DNA of 64,000 nucleotides from a virus. The stretch spans positions 1 through 64,000 of IMG/VR virus record IMGVR_UViG_3300010970_000150; one strand, written 5' to 3'. The notes below the pieces were generated by a model that saw nothing but the letters and a program-made list of their open reading frames with translations, was not told where the DNA came from and searched no databases. The position numbers were made by a program, and so were the translations under genes. This document shows, piece after piece, positions 50,432 through 61,700 of this stretch. The stretch's first letter is position 1, and each line of letters opens with the position of its first letter.

Positions 50432-51670
50432 ATGTCCCAACTTTCTAAAGGAGATACATTTGCTGACGGACAGCAACTCACAGCCGCCAGACTTAACCAA
50501 CTCGTTGACTCTGGTCAAGTTCTTGTCGGTGCTATTACAGAGCAGACGGCTGTCACCGCTAACACCCTAGAGGCTACCGATGCAATCCTTGTGAGCGATG
50601 CTGGTGTGCTTAAAAAGGCTACTATTGGAGATGTAATTGGCTCTGGGCTTCCTATTACGGCTTCTTCTGTTACAACATCTGCTATCAATGGTGCTCCTAA
50701 TGCTGATGTAATTCTTACGCCAAACGATGCTGTTGTTGCTACAAGCAAGGTATTTACATCTGCTGATGGAATTACTGCTGTTGTTACCTCTGTTGCTCAC
50801 GCTCTTGAAACAGGACAAGTTGTTAACATCACAGCCAGCATTGCGGATTACAGCGGATTATATGCTATCACAGTTCTAACAGTAGACACTTTTAGTTACA
50901 AGATTAGACAAACTACACCTGTTGCCGCTAGCGGAACTTGTTCTTATACAAGAAAAGGAACTGAATTGGTTAAAGGAAGTAAGTCTTCTTTGTATAATTC
51001 TTATGTTGGTGGTTCTAGTACAATTGAAGGTTCTCAAATTGTTAGAGGAAATGAAAGCATTGATGGAAATCTAGATGTCGTTGGAACGATGTCGGTCAAG
51101 GGGCAATCTACATTTACGCTTGCCCCTATGCTTGGGACTACTGCGATTAATCCACGCCTTGACTACTTTGTTCAAACCAGAACACAGGGACAATTTACTT
51201 CTGGATGGGGTGGTCTTCAGAATCTTGCTAATATATATGGCACTAAAATTACGCCACTTAACATTACATTTACTCCACAAAAGGCTGGAAACAAGGTTCT
51301 CCTTACTTGGACTATTTTTGGAGAATGTCAATATGGTTCATTTAATGTATTTCTTGTGACTAGAACTCCTAATTCTGGCGTTGGTGCTGGTGTTGCTGTT
51401 GCACTCCCAGACTCTGTTGACTCATCTAATAATACTTGGTCAGGCGTTTCTACATATTATGATGGAAGCGATGACCAGACACCACAAGTTATTACTGTAA
51501 AAATTATTGATAATAACACCCTAGATGTTGATTGCACTTATGCTGTTCATTTTAGGGCTTCGGCTAACGGAACTAATACTTTCTTTTTAAATAGAACCGT
51601 TACTAGTACTGGCAGTTTTAGTCACAACTCTGGTATGTCCCTAGGACACGCTCACGAAATCTATATTTAA
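50432..51670 (+). CDS. Tail fibre / receptor-binding protein candidate (B)
   Basis: A 412-residue protein. The N-terminal anchor (SKGDTFADGQQLTAARLNQL) and the FCCH-like domain (about 114-165) match copy A. From about residue 230 the sequence is unrelated to copy A by eye and looks like a separate beta domain (FTPQKAGNKVLLTWTIFGEC, ending GMSLGHAHEIYI). Exchange of the distal half suggests different host receptors for the two modules. Confidence 0.6.
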   Translation: MSQLSKGDTFADGQQLTAARLNQLVDSGQVLVGAITEQTAVTANTLEATDAILVSDAGVLKKATIGDVIGSGLPITASSVTTSAINGAPNADVILTPNDAVVATSKVFTSADGITAVVTSVAHALETGQVVNITASIADYSGLYAITVLTVDTFSYKIRQTTPVAASGTCSYTRKGTELVKGSKSSLYNSYVGGSSTIEGSQIVRGNESIDGNLDVVGTMSVKGQSTFTLAPMLGTTAINPRLDYFVQTRTQGQFTSGWGGLQNLANIYGTKITPLNITFTPQKAGNKVLLTWTIFGECQYGSFNVFLVTRTPNSGVGAGVAVALPDSVDSSNNTWSGVSTYYDGSDDQTPQVITVKIIDNNTLDVDCTYAVHFRASANGTNTFFLNRTVTSTGSFSHNSGMSLGHAHEIYI

Positions 51671-52095
51671 TGACACTTGGTGACCTCATCGACTACATCA
51701 AGACGAACCGCAACAAGGGTCGTGGGGAAGCCTTTGGCTGGTCGGACGATGAGTTGATTACCTACCTACATTGGGCTGACACCTTCCAGTACCTGTTTGT
51801 TGTATCGGATGAAAATGGCTTTGCTGGGTGTTCTATAATGTACCCAGTAGCCGTCCCTGCCGAGGGCGAGCAAGCAGAACTAATGACTTTTAAGGCAAAT
51901 ATCCCTCTTTCTGAGGAAGGTACTGCCGCCCTATGTATAATGGACTTTGTGGCATCCACACCTGAGGCAAAGAAAAGCCTTGTAACCCAACTTAAAGAAC
52001 GCTACCCAAACTGGGAAAAGCAGGAAAAGTTGGCTTTGAGGTTTGGTGTAGTAAAGAAACTCTCTAACAAATACATAAACCTTTTAACTACTTAA
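51670..52095 (+). CDS. Conserved protein between fibre and internal protein genes (B)
   Basis: A 141-residue protein in the same slot as 7167-7595, sharing the helix with LHWADTFQYLFVV and a following YPV strand. The first residues (TLGDLIDYIKTNRNKGRGEAF) are helical. Unknown function. Its ATG shares a base with the fibre stop. Confidence 0.5.
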   Translation: MTLGDLIDYIKTNRNKGRGEAFGWSDDELITYLHWADTFQYLFVVSDENGFAGCSIMYPVAVPAEGEQAELMTFKANIPLSEEGTAALCIMDFVASTPEAKKSLVTQLKERYPNWEKQEKLALRFGVVKKLSNKYINLLTT

Positions 52096-52099
52096 TATA

Positions 52100-53176
52100 A
52101 TGGGAAGCAAAAAAATCTCCGCACCCCCTCCTCGTAACTACGCTCAGGAAATGAAGGATGCCATCAACGCTCAAATCGAAATCCAGCCTAAGTTGCTGGC
52201 TAGCGAGAGAGAGTACCAGCCGCAGTACCAGAAACTCCAGCAGGAGATGATGGACAACCAACTGAAGTTCCAAGCGGAATCCTACGGCAAGTTCATCCCT
52301 CAGGCGGCTGAACTGAGCAGTCAGTACGCTACGGCTATGTCCCCTGTGTACGGACAGATTGGCGAGTCTGCTATGGGGGCTTACAGGCGTGGTATGGGGG
52401 CTGAGACTATGGGTCTGTACGATACGATGGCTCAGCAGGCTCAAGAAGGTCTTCAGGCTGGTTCTGGGCTTACTGCTCAAATGACTCAGCAGTCCCAGCA
52501 GGCGGCTAGGGCGGCAATGGCGGCTAGGGGTCTCACAGGCAATCAAGCAGTCGCTCAAGAGGTTCTAGGTAGTTACAATATGGGTGTGGCTCGTGAGGAT
52601 AGGGCTAGACAGTACGCTCAAAGCACCTACGGACTAGGAGCACAGAATGCTCAGCAGGCTATGGGCAGTTACGGCAGTCAAATGCTTACTCAGGCTAATG
52701 CTTACTCCCCTGCTAATATGTACGGCTCTGCCTACAATATGTCTCAGGGACTTGGTGCTCAAATCTTTCAACCTGAATCCCAATACAACTCTGCTCTTAT
52801 TGGTGCTAACCGCCAAGAGGCTATGCAAGTCAAGATGGCTAACCAACAGGCTAGCAATTCCTTTACCTCTGGTCTTATGGGTATGGGCGGTGCTATCATT
52901 GGCGGTATGGCTACTGGCGGTACTGGATTCTTTGCTAAGCCTCCCGTTCCTTGTTGGGTTGCTAGAGAAGTCTATGGAGAAGAAAACCCCAAATGGCTCT
53001 TCTTCCGTGAATGGCTTGAGACATCTGCTCCTAAGTGGTTTCATCAACTGTACCTTGAAGAAGGCGAGCAGTTCGCTGAATACATTAAGAACAAGCCTTT
53101 CCTCAAGGCTATCATCAGGCTTTGTATGGATGCGGTTATCAAGTTGAACTACAACTCTAATCAAATCCCTGCCTAA
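52100..53176 (+). CDS. Internal virion protein with C-terminal CWVAREVYG domain (B)
   Basis: A 358-residue paralog of 7595-8473 with the same start (GSKKISAPPPRNYAQE) and Ala/Gln/Met-rich helices. It carries an extra C-terminal block of about 80 residues (PVPCWVAREVYGEENPKWL, APKWFHQLYLEEG, FLKAIIRLCMD). This small helical block is found at the ends of varied phage tail proteins. Copy A ends before it. The Gly-rich segment before the block (GLMGMGGAIIGGMATGGTG) may be membrane-active. Confidence 0.6.
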   Translation: MGSKKISAPPPRNYAQEMKDAINAQIEIQPKLLASEREYQPQYQKLQQEMMDNQLKFQAESYGKFIPQAAELSSQYATAMSPVYGQIGESAMGAYRRGMGAETMGLYDTMAQQAQEGLQAGSGLTAQMTQQSQQAARAAMAARGLTGNQAVAQEVLGSYNMGVAREDRARQYAQSTYGLGAQNAQQAMGSYGSQMLTQANAYSPANMYGSAYNMSQGLGAQIFQPESQYNSALIGANRQEAMQVKMANQQASNSFTSGLMGMGGAIIGGMATGGTGFFAKPPVPCWVAREVYGEENPKWLFFREWLETSAPKWFHQLYLEEGEQFAEYIKNKPFLKAIIRLCMDAVIKLNYNSNQIPA

Positions 53177-53181
53177 TTTTT

Positions 53182-55743
53182 ATGGCTAAAACTTTTGGAC
53201 AGTATACTGGTGGCATCCAACCCATCCAAGGCATCAGCGAATTCGGTGCTCAGCAAGCGGCTAGCATAGAGCGTACTATGGGCGGTCTTGCTAATACCAT
53301 TACTAAGACCTATGATACACTCAACCAGCAGGAAGAAGAGAACTCCGCTAACAAGGAACTGATTAAAGGTCAGTCTGGAAACCTTGCCGCTATCAAGAAG
53401 TTGATGGATGCCAATCCTGACACCAAGGATAGTCCTTTGTCTCAGAGCATCACCGAAATGATTGCCAAGTTGGATTCCGCTGGTGACCTCAATCGTGGAC
53501 AACTCAAGGGACTCCTGAAGTCCTCTGAAGTCTTCACATCCCAGTTGCCCCTTACGATGCAGTTGCAGGATAAGGCGTTCTTGGCTCAGACTACTGCTGG
53601 CGTTCAGAAGGCTCTTGCGGCTCTCAAGAATCAGACAGTCAAGGATAGCAAAGGCTACGACATTCCTGTTCCTAGTTTTGCTGGTGGAAGCCCTGAGAAG
53701 TACCAGAAAGACCTACAGACCTTTTTTGAACAACACAAGAAGGACAACCCTGAGGTTCAACTTGATGTTGGCAAGGCTGTCAGAGATTCCGTTCAACTTC
53801 AAATCCAGCGGTTCACTAATGACCCTGACCTGACCAAGGCTGACCCCACTTACAAGCAACACCTAATCAGAGGCTTTGAAGCCCTCAGCAAGCGTGATGC
53901 ACTTACCGACAAACTTGCAACTCAGTCCTCTGAAGAGTATGGTACTGGTGAAAATATTATGGGGCAAGTTGGTGATATTGCAACACAGGACAAACTTGCT
54001 ACTTCAGCCCCTGCTGACATCCGCAGGGGAGAACTTGCGGCTGACGCTTTAGAGGCTCAGCGTAAGGCTGGAAATCTTCCCCCTGTTGCTGGCGTTACAC
54101 CTGAAACTGTTAATGTTGGTGAGCCGCTATCTGCCGTTCAAAAGGCTATAAACGCAGGAAAGCCTGTTTTTGAAGAACTTAATAAAGCAAAAGCAGACCT
54201 TGAAAAGTCTGATGATAAGATTACTCGTGATTTCACATACAAGAATGGAGAGTATGTTGACAAGAATGGAAAGGCTGGAGGTTACGCTGATGCAAAAGCA
54301 AAAAGAGATGCACTAAGAGAAAAAGTCGGCACTCTCACAAAGAAATACAATGACATTAAAATTGGAGATTTCCAAGACGATGTTCCTACTAGGGCTGAAG
54401 AAGAAATCCTTGCCGCAAATCAACTTACAGAAGAAGGAAAGTTTAAGGCTATGGTTGGAGTTAAGGCTGATAAATTTGAAAAGAAATACCTTGAAGAGTT
54501 GTTGCTTGATGTAAAGAAAGGTGGCTATGTTGGCTTTGGAGATAGAATGGCTCAAAATGCCGTTGGCAATGAACGACTAACAAACGAAGTTTTTAGAGAC
54601 CCTGATGTTGAAAGATTTGCTGGCAGGCGTTCGTCAATAGAGGCAATGGATGAAGTCACAAAAAAGAGACAAGATTTATTTAAATGGGTTGGAGAACTTA
54701 GAGACAAGCAAGGACTTGGACTGACGGAAGGTGGCAAGGATATTCGTCCTGCTCAAAAACTTGCCGTTCTTAGCGAACTTGAAAAAAGGATTTCAGACAT
54801 TGATAAGCGTCTTGCAAATCCTGTTCCCGCTAAAATTGTGACTCCTGCCGATGCAAGAGCACAAGCCGCTGGCATTGTTGCTGGAGGGGAAGCCCCAGCC
54901 GCTGAAGCACCCAAGCCTGACATCTATGCGATGGGCTTTGATTATAAGATGACAATTCCGGGGGTCTTTGTTAATGAAAGACCTCTCACCTACGATGAAG
55001 AGAGAGAAGGAGTTCGCAAGTGGTTTGAAGAAAATCACAATGGCGTTGTTCCTACTACTATTGATTCTATCTATAAGACTATCAGACCTGAAGCGGCTCT
55101 CAAATTTGCAAAAGGTCCGAATGGAGAAAATCTAATGCACACAGATAAGGGTTGGACGCAGATGACCCAATTGACTCAGCCTAAGGGTATGACCAGCGAA
55201 GAGCAAAGTGACGAAACTCTCTTTAAGTTTGGTCAAGTTGTTAATGGAAGAAGAGAACCTATGGAGGCTGTTAAGGGTTCTGGCATTATGGTAGTTGGAA
55301 ACTTTGGTGGAGGAAAGAAAAGAGCCGAAGCGTTTGCACAGAACCTTCAGGATGTAGCCACCCTTCAGGAATCCATTCCTGCACTTATAGAAATGTTTAA
55401 GAAACCCGGTCACTCAATCAGTATATTGAATCAAAAAGAACACGGCATTGCTATGTCTCACTTGGCAAAGATTCGTGCCGCCATTCGTGTTGAAACTGTC
55501 GGAACTGGACCAGTTGCTCTTCCTGAACACGAAATGATTAACAAACGCCTTGGTGACCCCAATGCCACCCTTACCTTTGACACAACTGAAATTGCTAAAT
55601 TGCAAGAGATTCTTAATACAGGCAAAAGCAATTTACAGAGACAGGGCGTTGGGCTTAATGTTACCTTTAGACCTCCCTCTAAAAACGGACAAAATCCTGT
55701 ACAGCAAAATAGAGTTGCCAATGCCATCAGCAGAGGTAACTAA
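53182..55743 (+). CDS. Internal virion / ejection protein (B)
   Basis: An 853-residue charged helical protein in the place of the 655-residue protein at 8476-10443. The starts align (KTFGQYTGGIQPIQGISEFG), but the rest is largely diverged and about 200 residues longer. It includes a central KKGGYVGFGDRMAQNAVGNE stretch and an Ala/Pro-rich hinge (GGEAPAAEAPKP, about 570-585). No enzyme motif recognised. Confidence 0.5.
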   Translation: MAKTFGQYTGGIQPIQGISEFGAQQAASIERTMGGLANTITKTYDTLNQQEEENSANKELIKGQSGNLAAIKKLMDANPDTKDSPLSQSITEMIAKLDSAGDLNRGQLKGLLKSSEVFTSQLPLTMQLQDKAFLAQTTAGVQKALAALKNQTVKDSKGYDIPVPSFAGGSPEKYQKDLQTFFEQHKKDNPEVQLDVGKAVRDSVQLQIQRFTNDPDLTKADPTYKQHLIRGFEALSKRDALTDKLATQSSEEYGTGENIMGQVGDIATQDKLATSAPADIRRGELAADALEAQRKAGNLPPVAGVTPETVNVGEPLSAVQKAINAGKPVFEELNKAKADLEKSDDKITRDFTYKNGEYVDKNGKAGGYADAKAKRDALREKVGTLTKKYNDIKIGDFQDDVPTRAEEEILAANQLTEEGKFKAMVGVKADKFEKKYLEELLLDVKKGGYVGFGDRMAQNAVGNERLTNEVFRDPDVERFAGRRSSIEAMDEVTKKRQDLFKWVGELRDKQGLGLTEGGKDIRPAQKLAVLSELEKRISDIDKRLANPVPAKIVTPADARAQAAGIVAGGEAPAAEAPKPDIYAMGFDYKMTIPGVFVNERPLTYDEEREGVRKWFEENHNGVVPTTIDSIYKTIRPEAALKFAKGPNGENLMHTDKGWTQMTQLTQPKGMTSEEQSDETLFKFGQVVNGRREPMEAVKGSGIMVVGNFGGGKKRAEAFAQNLQDVATLQESIPALIEMFKKPGHSISILNQKEHGIAMSHLAKIRAAIRVETVGTGPVALPEHEMINKRLGDPNATLTFDTTEIAKLQEILNTGKSNLQRQGVGLNVTFRPPSKNGQNPVQQNRVANAISRGN

Positions 55744-55751
55744 TAATTTAT

Positions 55752-58700
55752 ATGCCTGAAGAACTCTACAATACTCCTTCTAACAACAGCGGCGTGGCAA
55801 GTGGCTGGCTGGCTGTTAATGGAGTTGGACAACAAGACCAAGCCCTTCAGGGAATGAATGAAGATACAAAGGCTTACATTGAGACGCTTCCTCCCTCAGA
55901 AAGACAAAAGGCTATTGATGAGTTCAATGCCCCCCTTTCAGGTATGGAGGTTTACGAAGCCCTGAAGCAAAGCCCTGATTTCAAGCCCACGCACGAGGAG
56001 TACACCAAGTACCTCGCTTACGACAAGGAACATAAAACTTCCGTCCTTGAAGGTCTTGGTATGCTCGGTGAGGGTATGAGTGCCGTTATGGGTGACTTAG
56101 GTAAGGCGGCTGGTGCTGTCATTGACCATCCTATGTCTGGGCTGGCAAAAGCCCCTGCATCCCTCATTGAGGCGTTTGCACAGGGTACTCGCAACCTCTA
56201 TGGTATGGTGGCTCAGTCTGCTAGCCCTGATAGCGTGTTGTTCAAGATGAAGAACGCTCTTGCTGGCGATGGTACTGTTGACGGCTACAATCAATTCCTA
56301 GAGGCTCGTAAGTTCAATAAACATTCTGCGGCTCTTGCTGAAGGCAAGGAGACCCTAGTTATGGACAAGGATGTCATTGACCACGACCTCACTTTGGCGA
56401 TGTCTTATATCGCTGACCCTACACTATTTATTCCGTTTGGCAATGCGGCTTCTGCGGCTATGAAGGCTGTTGGTATGGGCGAGAAGATTGCCCTTATGGG
56501 TGGCAGAGCCGCTTCTATTAAGGCGGCTGTCATTGGTGGCGGCTTGAAGTGGGGCGTTGGTGCTCCCATTGAAGCACTTGCTAGTGTCACCAGAGGTACA
56601 ATTGAAAGAGGTGCGGCTCTTGGTGGTGCTGTCTTAGAAACCACTACAGGCATCTCTGCGGCTGAACTCAAGGCTACGGCTAAACTTTCTGCCGCTGGTA
56701 CGACCACGGCTTCTGCTCTTGGTGGTCATATTCCTATTATCTCTGATATCAGCAACACCTATGTTGCGGCTGGTGCGGCTAGAGGCTTTGGTGAAGCCAT
56801 TGGTGCTGTTGGTGAACAGATTCAGAAACAAGGCTTTAATCGTGGATACAACTCTTTTGCTCGTGAGGCTTTTGAGCAGACAAAAGGTCTTTCTCCCCAC
56901 GCCAAGGGACTCCTGAAAGTACTTGATGCCGTTGACCCTATGTTCTCATATGGCTATGGTACGGCTGTTGGTGCTGGACACGGAGCACTCATTGGTGGCA
57001 CTCTTGGATACCTGAACGCTGGAGAAGAAGGTATGTACCACGGAATGGGTGCTGGTATTGCCCTTGGTGCTACTGGTGCTGTGGGTGGCAGGATGTTTGC
57101 TGATGTTGCTGGTGGCACTAAGATGGCTAGAGCAGAAATTCAAGGAGGCTTTGTCATTGAAAATATGAGGGCTGACAAGCACATCAACTTAGAGGCTACT
57201 GAACTCTACCTTGAACTGGCTACTCGCAATGGAGACAGGGCTGGTGCTTTGCAAGTCATTGGAGGTCTAGACAGAGTTGCTCCTGATATGAGACTCATCC
57301 TTGGAAATGTAGAAAGCCAAAAGAAACTTCTTCAATCCAAAGGACTTAACGAACACGGACATAAGGTTGACCCTAAGACTGGAAAGGTTGAAATGCGTAA
57401 TGGAAAGCCTATTGAATACGAAGCCCCCCTTGCTGGCTTCTATGGTGGTGAAGGTTTTGTTATGCACACCGACAGAGATGGCAACGGCAAACAACAGGTC
57501 ACAGTTGTGATTAACACAGACGCTCTTGCTAGTGGCAAAAAGAATGTGATGCACCACGAACTTTTCCACGCTGTCTTCAAGACAACGATTATGGAGAAGA
57601 TGTTCAGAGACAACTTTGCTGAGGCTATCCTTGGAAAGTTTGATGCTAATGGCATTAAAGTCAAGGACTCTGAAATTAACCCCAAGGAGTTCAAGGCATT
57701 TGTTACACGAGAACTTGCTAACACAGTAGACCCTGCTACGAATAAGAAACTTGCTCCTGCTGAACTGACTAGAAGACTTAAAGAGTTCGATTATCACCTT
57801 GCTGAATATCAGAAGGCTGGAACTACGGCTAAGATGAATCCTGACTCTGCCAAGGCTCTTAACTATCTTGTTGAAGAATTTGGTGCTCACTACGCTACAC
57901 AATTTATGAAGGGTAAGCCTGTTGACTATCTGTTCAGAGGAGCAGAGTACACAGGTATGCAAGGCGTTATGGACAGACTCCACAACGGATTCCTAGACTT
58001 CTGGCAGGGTCAGACTGGTAGGCAGAACCCAACCTTTGGAGACTTTACAGCCAAGGGCTTTGATGAATCGTTTGCACCCAATAAAGGCAAGCGTACACTC
58101 GACCAAAGAAGCCCTGCTCTTGACTATATGGTGCAAGACCTCCTGCGTTCGGTTGCTGGTAAACGCAAGGGAAGCACGAATTCTTTTGATGTTAGAACGA
58201 TGTCTCCTGAGGCTCGTAACGCTTACTTCAACAGTTCTGGTATGGATGGAGTCAGGGCTTACTACGACAAGGACGGCAAACTCCGTAATGTCACAGAGGC
58301 TCAGGTAACGGCTGAACGACTTGAAGTCGGTAAGGCTATCCACGAATCCCTGTCTAAACTTGACCCTAAGGAAACCGCAGGTCTTGCTGACTCTGACGGA
58401 AATTTTGGTTCTTCCTCTACGCTTGGCACTAAGTTTAACGACACAGTACTGGCTCACCTTGTTAAAGAAGGTCACATCAGCCAGCAACTCGCTGAGCGTA
58501 TTAAGACTGTTCAGGACATTGTCAGCGGTCAGGGTTCTAATCGTGTCTCTTATCTCTACAAAGGAGCGTCACACGAAACAGAAGTTGGTCCAAATTCCCC
58601 TCGTCTTTACGGCAAGGATGTTCCTATCACAGCCAGAGAAACAATTGTTGTTGGTTACAAGATTACAATTAAAAAGGACGGCACTATGTCTCTCGTGATG

Positions 58701-61700
58701 AAGGGGCTAGATGCTAAGGTGATGGACGAAAGAGGAAACATTCAATGGGCTAAGCCTGAAGTCAGAGCACTCTGGCAGGGCGATAGAAACGCCTTTGACC
58801 AGTCGTTTATGGAGTACCTCAGCAACGCTAGTAAGGCTAGCACGGACAGGACTCGTGTTGAGTCTTCCCTGCTTCCTTCTCTTGCTATGGGTGACGGACT
58901 TGGTGCTGAGCGTAGAAATGTGATGCACCAGTTCCTTGGTATGGCTAAGCGTAAGGACGCAGGGTACTTCAACACTCCCATTGCTGAGATTCCTAGAGGC
59001 AAGACATCTGTCGTTACTAACTTCACAATGGACACTATGAGTCCTATGCGAAGCGACTCTCCTATTCGTTACGACTTCAACCTCGACAACGCCCACAGCG
59101 ACCTCAGCAGAAACTTCAAGGTGTCCGATATGGACTACGAGAAGACACCTCAGGGTGATGTGTTTACTCACGCATCTAAGTACAAGATTGTTGCGGTCAA
59201 AGACCAGCAGGCTCACCTGTACGATGCTAACGGAAAATCCCTTGGTGCGTTTAAGGACAAAGACCTCGCTGGAGTTGCTATGGAAAAGGCTTATGCGGCT
59301 GAGCGTGCTGAAACAGAAGTTCGCATTGAACGCATTAAGGAAGACCAACAGAAGCAACAGCAGAACTTCAAGGTGTGGGATGAAGGAACTATGGAAGAAG
59401 GTAGAAGGCTTGGAGACATCTTTGAGACAGAGCAAGGCAAGGCATTCGTTCACGGCACTACTCTTATCCGTCAGACTCGTGAAGAGTTCTACAGCGACAA
59501 TTTCTCTAAACTCCGTCAGGCTGACCCTGACACAGTTATGGCAGTCACGGAGCAAATTGCTCAGCGTGGCTATGCCCTCAGAGACCTCAGAACTAAGGCT
59601 TACGACAGACTTCAGGCTGAACTAGCCAAGGGCAAAGGTAAGGAATACAAGTTGGCTCGTGACCAGTACGATGTAATCGTCTCTCACGCTGACCGCTACA
59701 ATGACATCTTGCTTGCCTACGAAAGAGCCACCAGAGCCAAGACCAATGGTCAAGGCATCCTAGACTACATCAACACCCACAGACGCACCTCCACAGGCTA
59801 TGACAATATGGCTAAGGTGTTCTTTGGAGACCACTACGACTCCCAGTTCCAGACAGGTAAACCTGTCACTACAGTCGCTACACACGGCACAAGCAGTCAC
59901 GAACTGCTGACCTCCAGAGAGTTCGACCCTAAACAGTCTGGCTCTAAGCACGGAGCAGAGCACGACAAGGTTGGCATCTTCCTTTCTGGAGAGACCAAGA
60001 CCTCACACGGCTACGCTGACCCTAAGGAAAAAGACTTTGGCTATCGTCAAGTCAGAGCCGCTATCAAGTTCAATAATCCTCTGGTCGTTGACGCTCAGTT
60101 TAAATGCTATAGCCCTGATGTCTACGAAGGCTATATGAAGAAGGTCAGAGATGGTGGTCACGATGGCGTTATCATCAAGAATGTTTACGATGGTGGTAGT
60201 GCTGATACTGTCTTCATCGTCAATAACGACTCTGTTAAGGCGAACACGGCTATCATCGACACGCACATCGGTATGGAGCGAGTCAAGAGACAGTCTGAAA
60301 GCATCAGCGATATCTCCGCAGACAGCGACCAAGGCTCTGTCAGATACCCGATTCAGGAGTCTATGCCTCGTGGCAAGGATGTCCGTGTTGGTTCTCAACT
60401 AGGTTTATCTTGGAAGGTAGATGATGCAAATGCTCCTAAGGAATCCGCACAGGACTACAGCCGTCTCAAACTCATTAGAGAAACCCTTCCGATGCTTATC
60501 CCTGAGATTTGGGAAAAACTTAAGAAGACAGGTAGAATCATCAAGAACTACGACCCAAGAGAAATCCTTGGCGAAGTTTTCGTCATCAATCCTGACGCTA
60601 TGATTGCAGGCAATGTAAAGATGGGTGACACTACCCTTATCGGAGAAGCCCTAGGTGGACCGAACTTTACTATGGGCGAAGGTGCGAGGGCTGGCAATGA
60701 AGTTTGGGCTAACACCAAGACTGCGGCTGGTACATACGAGAAACAAATTGCTGACATCGTTGACCGAAAGATTAACGACTTAAACAAAGAAGCAAGAAGA
60801 CAGAAGTGGTCTAAAGAAAGAATTGATGCGGAGATTGCCAACATCACTACGCATATGGTTATCACAAAAGGAACGAACCAGAAGCCCCTGAGCAACCCTA
60901 CGGCATTCAAGGGTGCGTCTGATATCATCAAGACATTCGTTAAAGAAAGTATGCTTAGCGAGGCTGATGTAAAAGCGATGTTCCAGAAAGAATCTGAGAG
61001 CACAGTTCCTAAAGGAAAGGACAAGAAAACTGGCAAGTTCCCTGTGGACGAGAAAGGCGTTAGACTCCGTGAGAGATACCACGCTGATGTAATCGACTTC
61101 AAGGACATTATGGAACTCCCTCTGGGCGAGTTCTTGGCTGAGGTTGGAAGACGAGCAGAGAAATCGTTTGAGACTAGAGGTGACCTGATGAAGGACACCC
61201 TAAAGCAACTGGCTCAACTTCCTTCTATGAAGAAAGACGCTAAGAGTCTTGCAAAGATGAGAGCGATGTTTGATGACCCAAACTTCAAACTTAATAGAGC
61301 CGAGAACCTAGGAGAAGCAATCGCCACTAAGTTTTCCGAGCCTTACACGGATGGACTTAAGACATCTGAAGCCTACGCTTCTGTTTCCTTCAAGGGCAAG
61401 GCTAAGGTCGTGAAGGGTTCTCACCCTGACTATCCTTACTCAATTGTCCCAGCAGGAATGGGAGAGCCTACTTTCCACCTATGGTCTGACGCTATTGCCA
61501 TTCAGAAACTTGTAGATAAAACAGTTGTTCCTTTTGAAGCCCCGTCTGGTTCTCCTGCTAAATATCTCGATATGTCTAAACTAACGCCTGCTGAGGCTGG
61601 CAATCAACTTGGGTCTAACTCTGTGGGCTATACTAAGGCTAAGATGAAACCGCTTAAAGACATCCCTGCAAGACCTGAGGGCGAAGGACGCATCGGTATG

